Below, piece after piece: positions 25,592-33,983 of a DNA stretch of 64,000 nt (position 1 is the stretch's first letter; each line of letters opens with the position of its first letter). Both the position numbers and the translations under genes were made by a program. The notes beneath the pieces are model-generated. The model did no database searches. It was not told the DNA's origin and was given only the letters and a program-made list of their open reading frames with translations. Source of the stretch: Frondihabitans peucedani (GTDB lineage: Bacteria > Actinomycetota > Actinomycetes > Actinomycetales > Microbacteriaceae); NCBI RefSeq assembly GCF_039537585.1, contig NZ_BAABAU010000003.1, positions 347,939 through 411,938 on the forward strand, read 5' to 3'.

Positions 25592-25626
25592 CTTCGTGTA
25601 TCGTTCTAGATGTTACGTACACGAAG
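25592..25626 (+). promoter_or_regulatory. 9-base inverted repeat before small membrane protein
   Basis: CTTCGTGTA (25592-25600) and TACACGAAG (25618-25626) are perfect inverted arms separated by 17 bases that include TCTAGA. It ends 13 bases before the start codon at 25640. This AT-richer patch stands out from its surroundings and may be a promoter/operator or a leader hairpin. Confidence 0.55.
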
Positions 25627-25639
25627 AAGTGGAGACGCA

Positions 25640-25963
25640 ATGTTTTCGAAGAGAATCGCCTGCCTGCTCGTGAGCAGCGCCGTCTGCTCCGGCCTCCTGC
25701 TTTGGGCGCGCGCACTCGTGCCGACGGCCCTGACGGGGCTCGCCGTGCTGCTGTTCGTCAGAGTCGACCAGACCCTCGGGCTCGGCGTCGCGCTCCTCGC
25801 GGTGTACAGCGCTTTCGGTCATGTCGAGACAGCGCGGCCACGGGTGCTCGTCGATGAGAGGGAGTTCGAAGCTGCCGCGTTCCGGAGGTATCGGCACGCG
25901 CATCCTGAGCAGACCTTCACGGAGGCGCTGGCGAGCGCCGGCGACGAGGTGCGACGCCACTGA
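25640..25963 (+). CDS. small membrane protein, unknown
   Basis: 107 residues starting MFSKRIACLLVSSAVC. Two or three hydrophobic segments cover residues ~5-60, followed by a soluble, charged C-terminus rich in Glu/Arg (REFEAAAFRRYRHAHP). GTGGAGA precedes the ATG. I do not recognise the family. A long inverted repeat immediately upstream suggests individual regulation, and it is followed 25 bases later by the FBP-domain gene on the same strand. Confidence 0.6.
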   Translation: MFSKRIACLLVSSAVCSGLLLWARALVPTALTGLAVLLFVRVDQTLGLGVALLAVYSAFGHVETARPRVLVDEREFEAAAFRRYRHAHPEQTFTEALASAGDEVRRH

Positions 25964-25988
25964 CGGCCGGCGTGGGTAGGCTTGAGGA

Positions 25989-26471
25989 GTGAAGCCGCTG
26001 ACCGAGGACGACATCCGCTCGTCGTTCGTGAACGCCCTTCCGGGCGACCTCGACCGCCTGCCGATCCCGGGCCTCCACGAGATGATCTGGAGCGAGCGGG
26101 AGTTCCTCGGCTGGCGCGACCCTCAGGCGCACCTCCGGGGCTACATCGTGTCGTGGCTCGACGACCGGCCGACCGGGCTCGTCGTCCGCACGGCCTCGAC
26201 GACCCTCCGTCCCGGCATCGCCGCGATGTGCTCGCTCTGCCACTCGCCGCAGCCCGCCACGCAGGTGCGGCTCTTCACGGCACCGCGAGCCGGCGAGGCC
26301 GGCCTCAACGGCAACACCGTCGGCACCTACATCTGCGAAGACCTCGCGTGCTCGATCCTGATCCGGGTCGCACCGCCGCACCTCAACCCGCCCGAGCGAA
26401 TCGCCGAGCGCGCGGCCGGGCTGCTCGCGCGGGTGCAGAACTTCACCGCCGACATCATGAAGACGGCGTAG
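25989..26471 (+). CDS. FBP C-terminal treble-clef zinc-finger domain protein
   Basis: 160 residues. The centre shows the FBP_C zinc-finger pattern: CSLCHSPQPATQVRLFTAPR, then NGNTVGTYICEDLACS, giving the four Cys ligands. This domain is related to the C-terminus of elongation factor G-binding protein / fibronectin-binding proteins, and stand-alone members may bind EF-G or the ribosome. GTG start preceded by GAGG. The role is uncertain beyond the domain. Followed by a tandem-repeat region and a convergent SDR. Confidence 0.75.
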   Translation: MKPLTEDDIRSSFVNALPGDLDRLPIPGLHEMIWSEREFLGWRDPQAHLRGYIVSWLDDRPTGLVVRTASTTLRPGIAAMCSLCHSPQPATQVRLFTAPRAGEAGLNGNTVGTYICEDLACSILIRVAPPHLNPPERIAERAAGLLARVQNFTADIMKTA

Positions 26472-26525
26472 GGCGCAGTCTCCGGCCTACCGCGTCACGC
26501 GTCACGCAGCGCGTCCCGTCAGGGG

Positions 26526-26571
26526 GTGACGCGGTGCGTGAGGGGTGACGCGGTGCGTGAGAGGTGACGCG
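26526..26571. repeat. 19-base tandem repeat, about 2.5 copies
   Basis: GTGACGCGGTGCGTGAG recurs with a 19-base period starting at 26526, 26545 and 26564 (last copy partial). A partly complementary CGCGTCACGCGTCACGC lies at 26491-26507, so transcripts could fold into a terminator-like hairpin between the two convergent genes. Confidence 0.65.
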
Positions 26572-26597
26572 ATCCTGCGTCCGGCAGGTCAGGCGAG

Positions 26598-27281
26598 TCA
26601 GGAGAACGCGGCCGACGGGAGGTCCTTCTCGTCGGAGGCGACAGCACTCACGATCCTGGCGGCGACGGCGTCCGGATCGAGCCCGGCACCGAAGGCGGGC
26701 GCGACCCCGGCGACCGGGTGCTGCGAAAGCTCGGTGGAGGTGTGCCCGGGGCGGGCGTCGACGACGCGCACGCCGCCGCGCCGCAGCTCGCGACCCGCGG
26801 CCTGCATGAACGCGGCGAGCGCGGCCTTCGACGCCGAGTAGGCGGCCATCCCGGCTGTCGGCGCCTCGGACACCACGCCCGACAGGGTCACGACGAACGG
26901 CTTGCCGCCGCCCGCGGCCGACTCGAGCAGGGCAGGGGCCGCGGCCCGCAGGATGCGGATGGGCGCGAACGCGTTCGTCTCGAACAGCTCCGAGACCGTC
27001 TCGTCGTCGACCTCGACGGCCGGACCGAACGCGACGACACCGGCGGCCACGATCACGCCGTCGAGCCTGCCGTGGGCCTGGAGCGCAGCGGCCACGAGCG
27101 AGGCGGCTCCCTGCGGCTCACGCAGGTCGGCGAGGTACGCGCCTGGCCCGATGAGGCGCTCGGCGCTGCGGCCCGCGCGGACCACCGTCGCTCCCGCCCC
27201 TTCGAGCTGCGTCGCGATCCTGCCGCCCAGCCCGCCCGACGCCCCGACCACCAGCACCACCGCACCCGCGAGTTCTGTCAT
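26598..27281 (-). CDS. short-chain dehydrogenase/reductase
   Basis: 227 residues. Cofactor motif VVGASGGLGGRIA near residue 10, an AAG in place of NNAG, the catalytic Ser in VTLSGVVSEA and YSASK. It is similar to small cytoplasmic SDRs of unknown substrate. The ATG at 27281 was preferred over a 19-codon Arg/Pro-rich extension with no family similarity. It is convergent with the FBP-domain gene and divergent from the LolA-like gene. Substrate unknown. Confidence 0.8.
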   Translation of the reverse strand: MTELAGAVVLVVGASGGLGGRIATQLEGAGATVVRAGRSAERLIGPGAYLADLREPQGAASLVAAALQAHGRLDGVIVAAGVVAFGPAVEVDDETVSELFETNAFAPIRILRAAAPALLESAAGGGKPFVVTLSGVVSEAPTAGMAAYSASKAALAAFMQAAGRELRRGGVRVVDARPGHTSTELSQHPVAGVAPAFGAGLDPDAVAARIVSAVASDEKDLPSAAFS

Positions 27282-27470
27282 GCGGCCGACCGTACGCCAT
27301 CGTCCTGGTGCTCCCGGAGGAGCAGGTCGCAGCAGCATCCTCCTCCCTAGGGCCGACGGCCTCCTCTCCCCAGTAGTCCCCTGGGACCAGGTTTCTCCAC
27401 AGGGGCCTGTTTTCAGTGCGCGCTTGCAGGCTCGACGCGTAATTTCCTCCCAGACGTGAAAGGTTCTGCC

Positions 27471-28604
27471 ATGAAAAAGTCATCTCTCCGCTGGGTCCCC
27501 GCAATCGCGATCCCAGCCGTCGTCATCGCCGGCGCAGTCGCCATCCCCCAGATGGCGTCCGCCGACGTCAAGCTGCCCTCCAAGTCGGCCGCGGGCATCG
27601 TCGCCTTCGCCGAGAAGAGCGTCGGCACCTCGTTCACGGGCAGCGTGACCGAGACCGCCGACCTCGGCCTCCCCGACCTGTCGTCGTTCAGCACGGGTGC
27701 CGGCTCGTCGTCCGGTTCCGACGTGCAAGACGCCCTGTCGCAGCTGACCGGCACACACAAGGCGAAGGTGTACGTCGACGGCACGACGAAGCAGCGCGTC
27801 CAGACGCTCGACGACCTCAAAGAGACCGACGTCATCCGCAACGGCCGGACGGTCTGGGCGTACGACTCCGAGAAGAAGACGGCTACCCGGCTGACCCTCC
27901 GAGACGCCAGCCACGACATGGACTGGCAGGTCGGCACGGGCAAGACGCCTCTGGCGACCGACGCGCCCACGACCCCCACCGAGGCCGCTCAGAAGGCTCT
28001 CGACGCGATCGGGAGGTACACGGCGGTCAAGGTCTCCGACAACGTCCGCGTCGCCGGCCAGAAGGCCTACCAGATCACCCTCACGCCGAAAGACGACACC
28101 ACCCTCGTCGGCCGCGTCACCCTGGCCGTCGACGGCAAGACCGGCGTGCCGCTCCGGGTCGTCGTGAAGGCGAAGGGGCAGAGCGATCCTGCGTTCTCCG
28201 TCGCGTTCACCTCGATCTCGTACGACAAGCCGTCCGCCGACACGTTCACATTCACTCCGCCGAAGGGCACGAAGGTCGAGCAGGTCAAGGCGCCGCAGTA
28301 CCAGCGCGACTTCAACACCGGCCTGACTCCCAAGTCTCTGAGCAAAGACAGCGCGATCGCCAAGGCCCGCGCCGAGGCGCAGCCCGTCGTCCTCGGCAGC
28401 GGATGGTCGACGATCGTCGGCGCGAAGCTCCCCTCCGGTGCTCTCTCGGGCGACTCGACCGGGATGCTCGACCAGGTCCTGACGAAGGTCGACGGCGGCC
28501 GTGTGCTGCAGACGGCGCTCGTCTCGGTCTACCTGACCGACGACGGCCACGTGTACGTCGGCGCCGTGAAGGCGTCGGCTCTCGAAGCCGCCGCCCAGAA
28601 GTGA
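27471..28604 (+). CDS. LolA-like secreted protein
   Basis: 377 residues. A Sec signal peptide (MKKSSLRWVPAIAIPAVVIA, cleavage probably after MASA near residue 31) leads a LolA/LolB-like beta-barrel lipoprotein-carrier fold (FTFTPPKGTKVEQV is the typical closing strand of DUF2092/LolA-like proteins). There is no lipobox. In monoderm bacteria such proteins occur with ABC exporters or sigma-regulators; here the next two genes encode an ABC ATPase and permease 13 bases downstream. It may bind a hydrophobic ligand or lipoprotein handled by that exporter, an inference. AAAGG precedes the ATG at 27471. Confidence 0.78.
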   Translation: MKKSSLRWVPAIAIPAVVIAGAVAIPQMASADVKLPSKSAAGIVAFAEKSVGTSFTGSVTETADLGLPDLSSFSTGAGSSSGSDVQDALSQLTGTHKAKVYVDGTTKQRVQTLDDLKETDVIRNGRTVWAYDSEKKTATRLTLRDASHDMDWQVGTGKTPLATDAPTTPTEAAQKALDAIGRYTAVKVSDNVRVAGQKAYQITLTPKDDTTLVGRVTLAVDGKTGVPLRVVVKAKGQSDPAFSVAFTSISYDKPSADTFTFTPPKGTKVEQVKAPQYQRDFNTGLTPKSLSKDSAIAKARAEAQPVVLGSGWSTIVGAKLPSGALSGDSTGMLDQVLTKVDGGRVLQTALVSVYLTDDGHVYVGAVKASALEAAAQK

Positions 28605-28617
28605 CCTCCAGCACCAC

Positions 28618-29556
28618 GTGAGCCAGTCCCTCGCCATCGAGACGACCGCGCTGTCGAAGTCGTTCGGCCGCCAGAAGGCGGTCGCCGACCTCGACCTCGC
28701 GGTGCCGTCGGGCAGCGTCTTCGGGTTCCTCGGGCCGAACGGCTCGGGCAAGACCTCCACGATCCGGATGCTGCTGGGTCTGACGAAGGCCTCGAGCGGC
28801 GAGATCAGGATGCTCGGGCGGGCGATGCCGACCGGTCTCGCCCAGGTGCTCCCCCGCGTGGGAGCGCTCGTCGAGGGTCCGGCGTTCTACCCGTTCCTGT
28901 CAGGTCGCGCGAACCTCATGCGGCTCGACACCGCCGACCGCGGGGCGCCCGGCGCCACGCGCCAGGCCCGCGTCGACGCCGCGCTCGACCGGGTCGGCCT
29001 GACCCACGCCGCCTCCAAGAAGGCGCACGCCTACAGCCTCGGCATGAAGCAGCGGCTCGGCATCGCCGGCGCGCTCCTGATGCCGCGCGACCTCCTCATC
29101 CTCGACGAGCCCTCGAACGGCCTCGACCCCCAGGGCACCCGCGAGGTGCGGTCACTGATCGGCTCGCTGGCGGGCGAGGGCACCACCATCTTCGTCTCCA
29201 GCCACCTGCTGTCGGAGATCGAGCAGATGTGCTCGCACGTGGCCGTGATGAGCGCCGGGCGCCTGGTGGCGCAGGGCACCCTCGACGAGCTGCGACGCCA
29301 GGGCGTGCAGCGGGTCACCGTGTCGACGGTGGATGTCGACGAGGCGGCGCGCGTCCTCGTCGGTCTGGGCCTCGATCCTGCGGTCTCCGGCACCCAGGTC
29401 ACCGCCGAGCTGTCGGCCGACTCGCCGCCGCCCGAGCGCCTCAACCGGCTGCTCGTCGAGAGCGGCGTCGGCGTGCGCGGATTCGCGGTCGCGGGCGCCA
29501 GCCTCGAAGACCGTTTCGTCGACCTGACCGGGGAGGGCTTCGATGTCGCAGGATGA
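28618..29556 (+). CDS. ABC exporter ATPase
   Basis: 312 residues. Walker A GPNGSGKT near residue 42, signature SLGMKQRLGIA near 140, Walker B LLILDEPSNGLDPQG, and the switch His in SSHLLSEIEQ. The C-terminal 90 residues form the regulatory extension common in CcmA/drug-export ATPases. GTG start, 13 bases after the LolA-like stop. The stop overlaps the permease gene by 14 bases, so one operon is likely. The substrate is unknown. Confidence 0.88.
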   Translation: MSQSLAIETTALSKSFGRQKAVADLDLAVPSGSVFGFLGPNGSGKTSTIRMLLGLTKASSGEIRMLGRAMPTGLAQVLPRVGALVEGPAFYPFLSGRANLMRLDTADRGAPGATRQARVDAALDRVGLTHAASKKAHAYSLGMKQRLGIAGALLMPRDLLILDEPSNGLDPQGTREVRSLIGSLAGEGTTIFVSSHLLSEIEQMCSHVAVMSAGRLVAQGTLDELRRQGVQRVTVSTVDVDEAARVLVGLGLDPAVSGTQVTAELSADSPPPERLNRLLVESGVGVRGFAVAGASLEDRFVDLTGEGFDVAG

Positions 29557-30421
29557 AGCGGTGATCCGCTCGGACGCTCGGGCGACCGATCCCACCCGCG
29601 TCGGAGGGCTGGGGCTCGCGTTCCTCGGCTCGGAGCTGCGAGTCCTGTTCCGCCGCACCCGCACGATCGCCATGCTGGGCGCCCTCGCGGCGATCCCCGT
29701 GCTCCTCGCGGTCGCCGTGCGCGTCGCGACGGGCGGCGACTCCGGCCGAGGCCCGGCGTTCCTCGGAAGCATCACGCAGAACGGCCTCTTCGTCTCGCTG
29801 ACGGCACTCGTGGTCGCTATCCCCCTGTTCCTGCCCCTGACCGTGGGCGTCGTCGCGGGCGACACCATCGCCGGCGAGGCAGGTCTCGGCACCCTCCGCT
29901 ACCTCCTCGTGGCTCCGGCCGGGCGGGTGCGACTCCTGGTGATCAAGTACATCGGCGCCGCGGCCTTCTGTCTCGCCGGCACCCTCGTCATCGTGATCTT
30001 CGGCGCCATCATCGGCGCGCTGCTGTTCCCCGTCGGCCCGGTGACGCTGCTCTCCGGGCAGACGGTCGGCGTGCTCGACTACGCGGGCCGCATGCTGCTG
30101 ATGGCCGTGTACGTGACCATCTCGCTCCTCGGGCTGAGCGCGATCGGCCTCTTCATCTCGACGCTGACATCCGTCCCCGTCGGGGCCATGGCCGCGACGA
30201 TCGTGCTCTCGACGGTCGCCCAGATCCTCGGGCAGCTGCCGCAGCTGGCGTTCCTCCGGCCGTTCCTCTTCACCGACTACTGGCTCGGCTTCGCCGACTT
30301 CCTGAGGTCGCCGGTGTCGTTCGACAACTTCCAGGCGAACGCACTCCTGCAGCTCGGCTACATCGTCGTGTTCGGGTTCCTCGCCTACGGGCGGTTCACG
30401 ACGAAGGACATCCTGAGCTAA
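29543..30421 (+). CDS. ABC-2-type exporter permease
   Basis: 292 residues with six predicted membrane helices (first near residue 43, last near 265) and the ABC-2 family feature GDTIAGEAGLGTLRYLL in the first cytoplasmic loop. It forms the membrane part of the exporter whose ATPase is encoded just upstream. Together with the LolA-like protein this is a three-gene transcript that ends without an obvious hairpin. Confidence 0.85.
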   Translation: MSQDEAVIRSDARATDPTRVGGLGLAFLGSELRVLFRRTRTIAMLGALAAIPVLLAVAVRVATGGDSGRGPAFLGSITQNGLFVSLTALVVAIPLFLPLTVGVVAGDTIAGEAGLGTLRYLLVAPAGRVRLLVIKYIGAAAFCLAGTLVIVIFGAIIGALLFPVGPVTLLSGQTVGVLDYAGRMLLMAVYVTISLLGLSAIGLFISTLTSVPVGAMAATIVLSTVAQILGQLPQLAFLRPFLFTDYWLGFADFLRSPVSFDNFQANALLQLGYIVVFGFLAYGRFTTKDILS

Positions 30422-30527
30422 TCCCTCCGGCGGAATCAACCCCGTCGCGATCCTGAGCCGCGCGCGCCGACGCCGACTACCGTCGCCCGCGTGCGCGACC
30501 GCCCGGTCGTGCAGAGAGGACAGGATC

Positions 30528-31112
30528 ATGGCAACCGATCTCACCGGACGACGCATCCTCGCGATCGTCACGAACTACGGCGTCGAGCAGGACGAGCTCG
30601 TCGTGCCCGTGCAGCACCTCCGAGACGCCGGCGCCCACGTCGACGTCGCGGCGGTGTCGACCGACCCCGTACAGACGCTCGTGGGCGACAAAGACCCGGG
30701 CTCGCAGGTGACGCCCGACCTCACGCTCGACGACGTCGACCCGACGGGCTACGGGATGCTGCTCATCCCGGGCGGCACCATCAACGCCGACACCCTCCGG
30801 ACGAACGAGACGGCCATCGGGATCGTCACGCGCTTCGTCGACGCCAAGACGACCGTCGCCGCCATCTGCCACGGCCCGTGGGCGCTCGTCGAGGCCGACG
30901 CCGTCCGCGGCAAGACGCTGACGTCGTTCGCGTCGCTGCAGACCGACGTCCGGAACGCCGGCGGAACCTGGGTCGACCGCTCGGTCGCCACCGACGACGC
31001 CGACTCGTGGACGCTCATCACCTCGAGGACGCCCGACGACCTGCCCGACTTCCTCGCGCAAATCGACAAGGCCCTGGAGTCGGTGCAGCTGCCGGAGTCG
31101 GCCGGACGCTAG
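30528..31112 (+). CDS. DJ-1/PfpI-family protein
   Basis: 194 residues of the class I glutamine-amidotransferase-like fold. The nucleophile elbow is AAICHGPW (Cys near residue 121) with the neighbouring His, and an acidic residue in YGVEQDEL takes the conserved Glu role. Members are stress-linked deglycases, proteases or chaperones; which activity applies is unclear. ATG at 30528 after GGACAGG. Monocistronic by spacing. Confidence 0.83.
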   Translation: MATDLTGRRILAIVTNYGVEQDELVVPVQHLRDAGAHVDVAAVSTDPVQTLVGDKDPGSQVTPDLTLDDVDPTGYGMLLIPGGTINADTLRTNETAIGIVTRFVDAKTTVAAICHGPWALVEADAVRGKTLTSFASLQTDVRNAGGTWVDRSVATDDADSWTLITSRTPDDLPDFLAQIDKALESVQLPESAGR

Positions 31113-31160
31113 ACGACCCGCATCACCGCTGCGCGAGGCGGCCGAGCCCTCGGGCCGGCC

Positions 31161-31211
31161 GCCTCACGCTCGTCAGGGCCGCCTCACGCTCGTCAGGGCC
31201 GCCTCACGCTT
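31161..31211. repeat. 20-base tandem duplication at 3' end of VOC gene
   Basis: GCCTCACGCTCGTCAGGGCC occurs at 31161-31180 and again at 31181-31200, then its first ten bases recur at 31201-31210, where they encode the stop region of the VOC-family gene. It looks like recent slippage duplication of the gene end. Confidence 0.75.
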
Positions 31212-31605
31212 CTTCGAGACAGAGGCAGAACGGGTGGCCCGCGGGGTCGAGGTAGACCCGGAACGTGGAGTCCGGCTCGTCGGGCAGCCCGGTCGGGCGC
31301 GCGCCGATCGACAGGGCGAAACGCTCCGCCTCGTCGAGGTCGGGCACGTCGAGGTCGAGGTGCAGCTGCTGCGGCACGGTCTCGTCGGGCCAGGTCGGCG
31401 GCACGAAGTCGGCGGCGTACTGGAACGCGATCCCGGCGCCGCCCGGGGTCGCAGGATCGCGCAGCGTGATCCAGTCGTCGCTCTCGTCGGCGATCCGCCA
31501 GCCGAGCAGCGCCGAGTAGAAGTCGGCCAGGGCGCGGATGTCGGGGGCGTCGAGCACGACGAGGTCGAAGCGGATCGCGGGGCGGGTCGGGGTCGCATCG
31601 GTCAT
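31204..31605 (-). CDS. VOC-family (glyoxalase-like) protein
   Basis: 133 residues with two beta-alpha-beta-beta-beta modules: FDLVVLDAPDIRALADFYSA at the start, LHLDLDVPDLDEA mid-way and VYLDPAGHPFCLCLEE at the end. This is the vicinal-oxygen-chelate pattern seen in glyoxalase/bleomycin-resistance-like proteins. Metal ligands are plausible at the mid His and terminal Glu. Substrate unknown. It is divergent from the GDPD gene. Confidence 0.8.
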   Translation of the reverse strand: MTDATPTRPAIRFDLVVLDAPDIRALADFYSALLGWRIADESDDWITLRDPATPGGAGIAFQYAADFVPPTWPDETVPQQLHLDLDVPDLDEAERFALSIGARPTGLPDEPDSTFRVYLDPAGHPFCLCLEEA

Positions 31606-31667
31606 GGCGCGAAAATACTCCCCGAACGGGCCTGGTGGCTCGCACCGGCGGTGTCCATACTTGCTCC

Positions 31668-32594
31668 ATGCCCCGACCCGCCGACCGTCCTGCCGCTGAC
31701 GTCGGCCCGGGTGGCCGAGCGCCTCGGCGGGGCCCCTCGCGTCGCGCCGTCCTGATCGGCGCCGGAGCCGCCGCGGTCGTCGCCGGCGTGGGAGTGCCCA
31801 CCGCGGTGGCCCTCCGTCCTCGTCGGCCGGGCCGCCTGGTCTCGGCGCTCCTCGACGCGAAGCGCTTCACGATCGCCCACCACGGCGGTTCCGGCGACTG
31901 GCCCGAGGAGTCGCTCTACGCCTACGCGCACGCCGCCGCCTCAGGAGTCGACGCCCTCGAGGTGTCGCTCGCCCGGTCGTCCGACGGCGTCTGGTTCGGG
32001 CTGCACGACGCGACGCTCGACCGCACCTCGGGCACGAGCGGCTACACGGCCTCGGAGCACACCTGGGATGAGATCCGAGCGCACCGGATCTCGCCGACCG
32101 GGTCGCAGGATCCTGCGCAGCCGTCCCGGCCGTACGCCCGCTTCGACGACATCCTCGACGCCTACGGCGAGACGCACGCGCTCTTCGTCGACCCGAAGGT
32201 CGCCGGGGCGGAGCACTACGACGAGCTGTTCGCGCTGGTGGCCGAGCACGTCTCGAACCCGACCGAGACGATGGTCGCCAAGGGGTACTGCACGAGCACC
32301 CGCTGGGCCGACGCCGCCTCGGGCCGCGGGCACCAGACGTGGGGCTTCTACTACGCGAACGAGATCGCCGCGAAGCCCGACCTGCTGACGTCGACGCAGG
32401 ATCGCTGGAGCACCCTCGGTCTCGACTACGACGGCGCTCCGGCCCAGTGGCGGACGGTCACGTCGATCGGCAAGCCGGTCGTCGGGCACGTGATCCCGAC
32501 GGCTGCGGCTGCCCGGACCGCGCTCGACCTCGGCGCCCAGGGGCTGATGATCTCGGGCGTCACCGCCACGATGGGGCACCTGCCTGCGGACTGA
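31668..32594 (+). CDS. glycerophosphodiester phosphodiesterase-family protein, exported
   Basis: 308 residues. The N-terminus has paired arginines before a hydrophobic stretch (PSRRAVLIGAGAAAVVAGVG), resembling a Tat signal or signal anchor. The GDPD TIM barrel follows, with IAHHGGSGDWPEES (first His and metal Glu), FGLHDATLDRTSG (second His) and FVDPKV. It would hydrolyse glycerophosphodiesters outside the membrane, releasing glycerol-3-phosphate. The first motif has HHGG instead of the common HRGG, a mild deviation. The palindrome CGCAGGATCCTGCG, two overlapping copies of the dispersed 9-mer, lies inside at 32104-32117. Confidence 0.83.
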   Translation: MPRPADRPAADVGPGGRAPRRGPSRRAVLIGAGAAAVVAGVGVPTAVALRPRRPGRLVSALLDAKRFTIAHHGGSGDWPEESLYAYAHAAASGVDALEVSLARSSDGVWFGLHDATLDRTSGTSGYTASEHTWDEIRAHRISPTGSQDPAQPSRPYARFDDILDAYGETHALFVDPKVAGAEHYDELFALVAEHVSNPTETMVAKGYCTSTRWADAASGRGHQTWGFYYANEIAAKPDLLTSTQDRWSTLGLDYDGAPAQWRTVTSIGKPVVGHVIPTAAAARTALDLGAQGLMISGVTATMGHLPAD

Positions 32595-32641
32595 GGGCCG
32601 GAGCGGGGCGCCGGCTACGGACCGGGGTGCGAGGCGCTGCG

Positions 32642-33670
32642 CTAGGGGCGGATCCGGCGCCGCCGGGCGACGAGCACCAGAACGGCGGCCGCGAGCAGCA
32701 GCGCCGCCCCGATGAGGGAGGGCGTGCGGAGGGCCGCCGAGCCGCCGAGCCAGGTGACGCTGTCTCCGGAGGAGGCGGGGGCGGACGGTGCGTGCGCCGT
32801 CGTCGACGGGCTGCTCACGGTGGCGGCCGCCGGCGTGAGCGACGGGAGGGCGACCGCGAAGGCGACTCCCTCCTCGCCGCCGCCGACGAGGGTCTGGGAG
32901 AACGAGGTCGCGTCGGGAGCCGCGACCATGGCCGTGCCGTCGCGGTGCTCACCGATCTCTCCCGCTCCGGCGCAGACGACCGTCTTCGACGCGAATCCGG
33001 TCAAGGACCCCTGGCAGGCGTCGGCGAGGGGGACGTACTTCGTCGACTCGAGCGGGACGTCGGAGCGCCAGGTGATCGACTCGCCCGCGTCGGTCGACTC
33101 GGCGTCGGCGCCCACGAGCGTGAAGGCGGCGGCGGGCTGGTCGTTCGAGTCGACGACCCGGATGTCCGACAGCGCGAGCGTCGTGGTGGTGGTCTGGTCG
33201 ACCTGCGAGAGCACGGGGCGCCCGGTGACACCGGTCAGGATGCCACGGGTCCCGAGGTAGGCGTTGACGTACGCACCGAGCGCGGTCGGGTGCACGGCCC
33301 CGCCGCTCGCCCGGAGCGTGAAGGAGAGGCGGTAGCCGCCGTCGACCACGACCGAGAAGCGCTGACCGGCCGTAGAGGTCGCGGCCGGGGCCGAGTAGCC
33401 GCTCAGGTCGAGCCAGCAGAGGTCGCTTGCGGCGGTGCTGGTCGACGACGCGGCGACATCGCAGGAGGACGCCAGGGCGGTGCCGGACGACGCCGCCGTC
33501 GTCGAGCCGGGCGTCGCAGCCGGCGCGGCGACGGGCGTCGCAGCCGAGGCGGGCGCACCCGCGGCCAGCGCGAGGCCGCAGGCGAGCAGGGCCGAGGCCG
33601 CGAGGGCGGCGAGTCGCCGGACGCGGGGGCGGGATCCTGCGCGCGAGGGGCGAGCGGTGGTGCTCTGCAT
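32642..33670 (-). CDS. cell-surface protein with C-terminal membrane anchor
   Basis: 342 residues. A Sec signal peptide ends at about residue 43 (APASAA). A beta-rich domain follows, with CWLDLSGY near residue 85, ADAESTDAGESITW near 190 and GGGEEGVAFAV near 280, blocks I associate with CshA-type adhesin domains. A Ser/Pro/Ala-rich stalk, one membrane helix and a basic tail (RRRRIRP) close the protein; no LPXTG motif is visible. It is likely displayed on the cell wall. The CshA link is tentative. Confidence 0.65.
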   Translation of the reverse strand: MQSTTARPSRAGSRPRVRRLAALAASALLACGLALAAGAPASAATPVAAPAATPGSTTAASSGTALASSCDVAASSTSTAASDLCWLDLSGYSAPAATSTAGQRFSVVVDGGYRLSFTLRASGGAVHPTALGAYVNAYLGTRGILTGVTGRPVLSQVDQTTTTTLALSDIRVVDSNDQPAAAFTLVGADAESTDAGESITWRSDVPLESTKYVPLADACQGSLTGFASKTVVCAGAGEIGEHRDGTAMVAAPDATSFSQTLVGGGEEGVAFAVALPSLTPAAATVSSPSTTAHAPSAPASSGDSVTWLGGSAALRTPSLIGAALLLAAAVLVLVARRRRIRP

Positions 33671-33983
33671 TCAGGTCTGCTCTCCGGCGCCCCGAAGGGG
33701 TCACGTCGTGCGGCTGGTCGTGACGGGCGCGGATGGTCGGTTCGGGGAAGGGCTCGCCCGCCGGTGGTCAATCGGAGTGCACGGGCGTGATCGTGGGCTC
33801 CTGCCAGACGCTTCGGGGTCGTCTGGAGAGTCGGGGATCACCCGGAGGACGCCCGCCCGGCGGAGTGCACCGAACGCTCTGTCCTCCCTTGTGAGGTCAG
33901 CCTAGCGTCCCCCGCCGCCTCTGGTCGCGGGGAACCGAGGCCCCCGTTCGGGTGCCGACCGCGCGGGCCGGCACCCGAGACAG
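33671..33983. other. 313-base gene-free interval between surface protein and pgi
   Basis: The interval holds the presumed promoter of the surface-protein gene, a hairpin CCAGACG...CGTCTGG at 33804-33826, and the pgi terminator at 33949-33977. No coding signal with a ribosome site was found on either strand. Confidence 0.5.
33949..33977 (-). terminator. pgi terminator hairpin
   Basis: CGGGTGCCG (33949-33957) and CGGCACCCG (33969-33977) are perfect 9-base arms with an 11-base loop, immediately downstream of the pgi stop on the minus strand. Confidence 0.75.

Noticed and set aside
26491..26571. Possible CRISPR array in the 19-base repeats
   Set aside because: The repeats are directly adjacent without unique spacers and no cas genes are present.
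31161..31211. Possible attachment site from the 20-base direct repeat
   Set aside because: The copies abut each other, with no integrase, tRNA or element between them.
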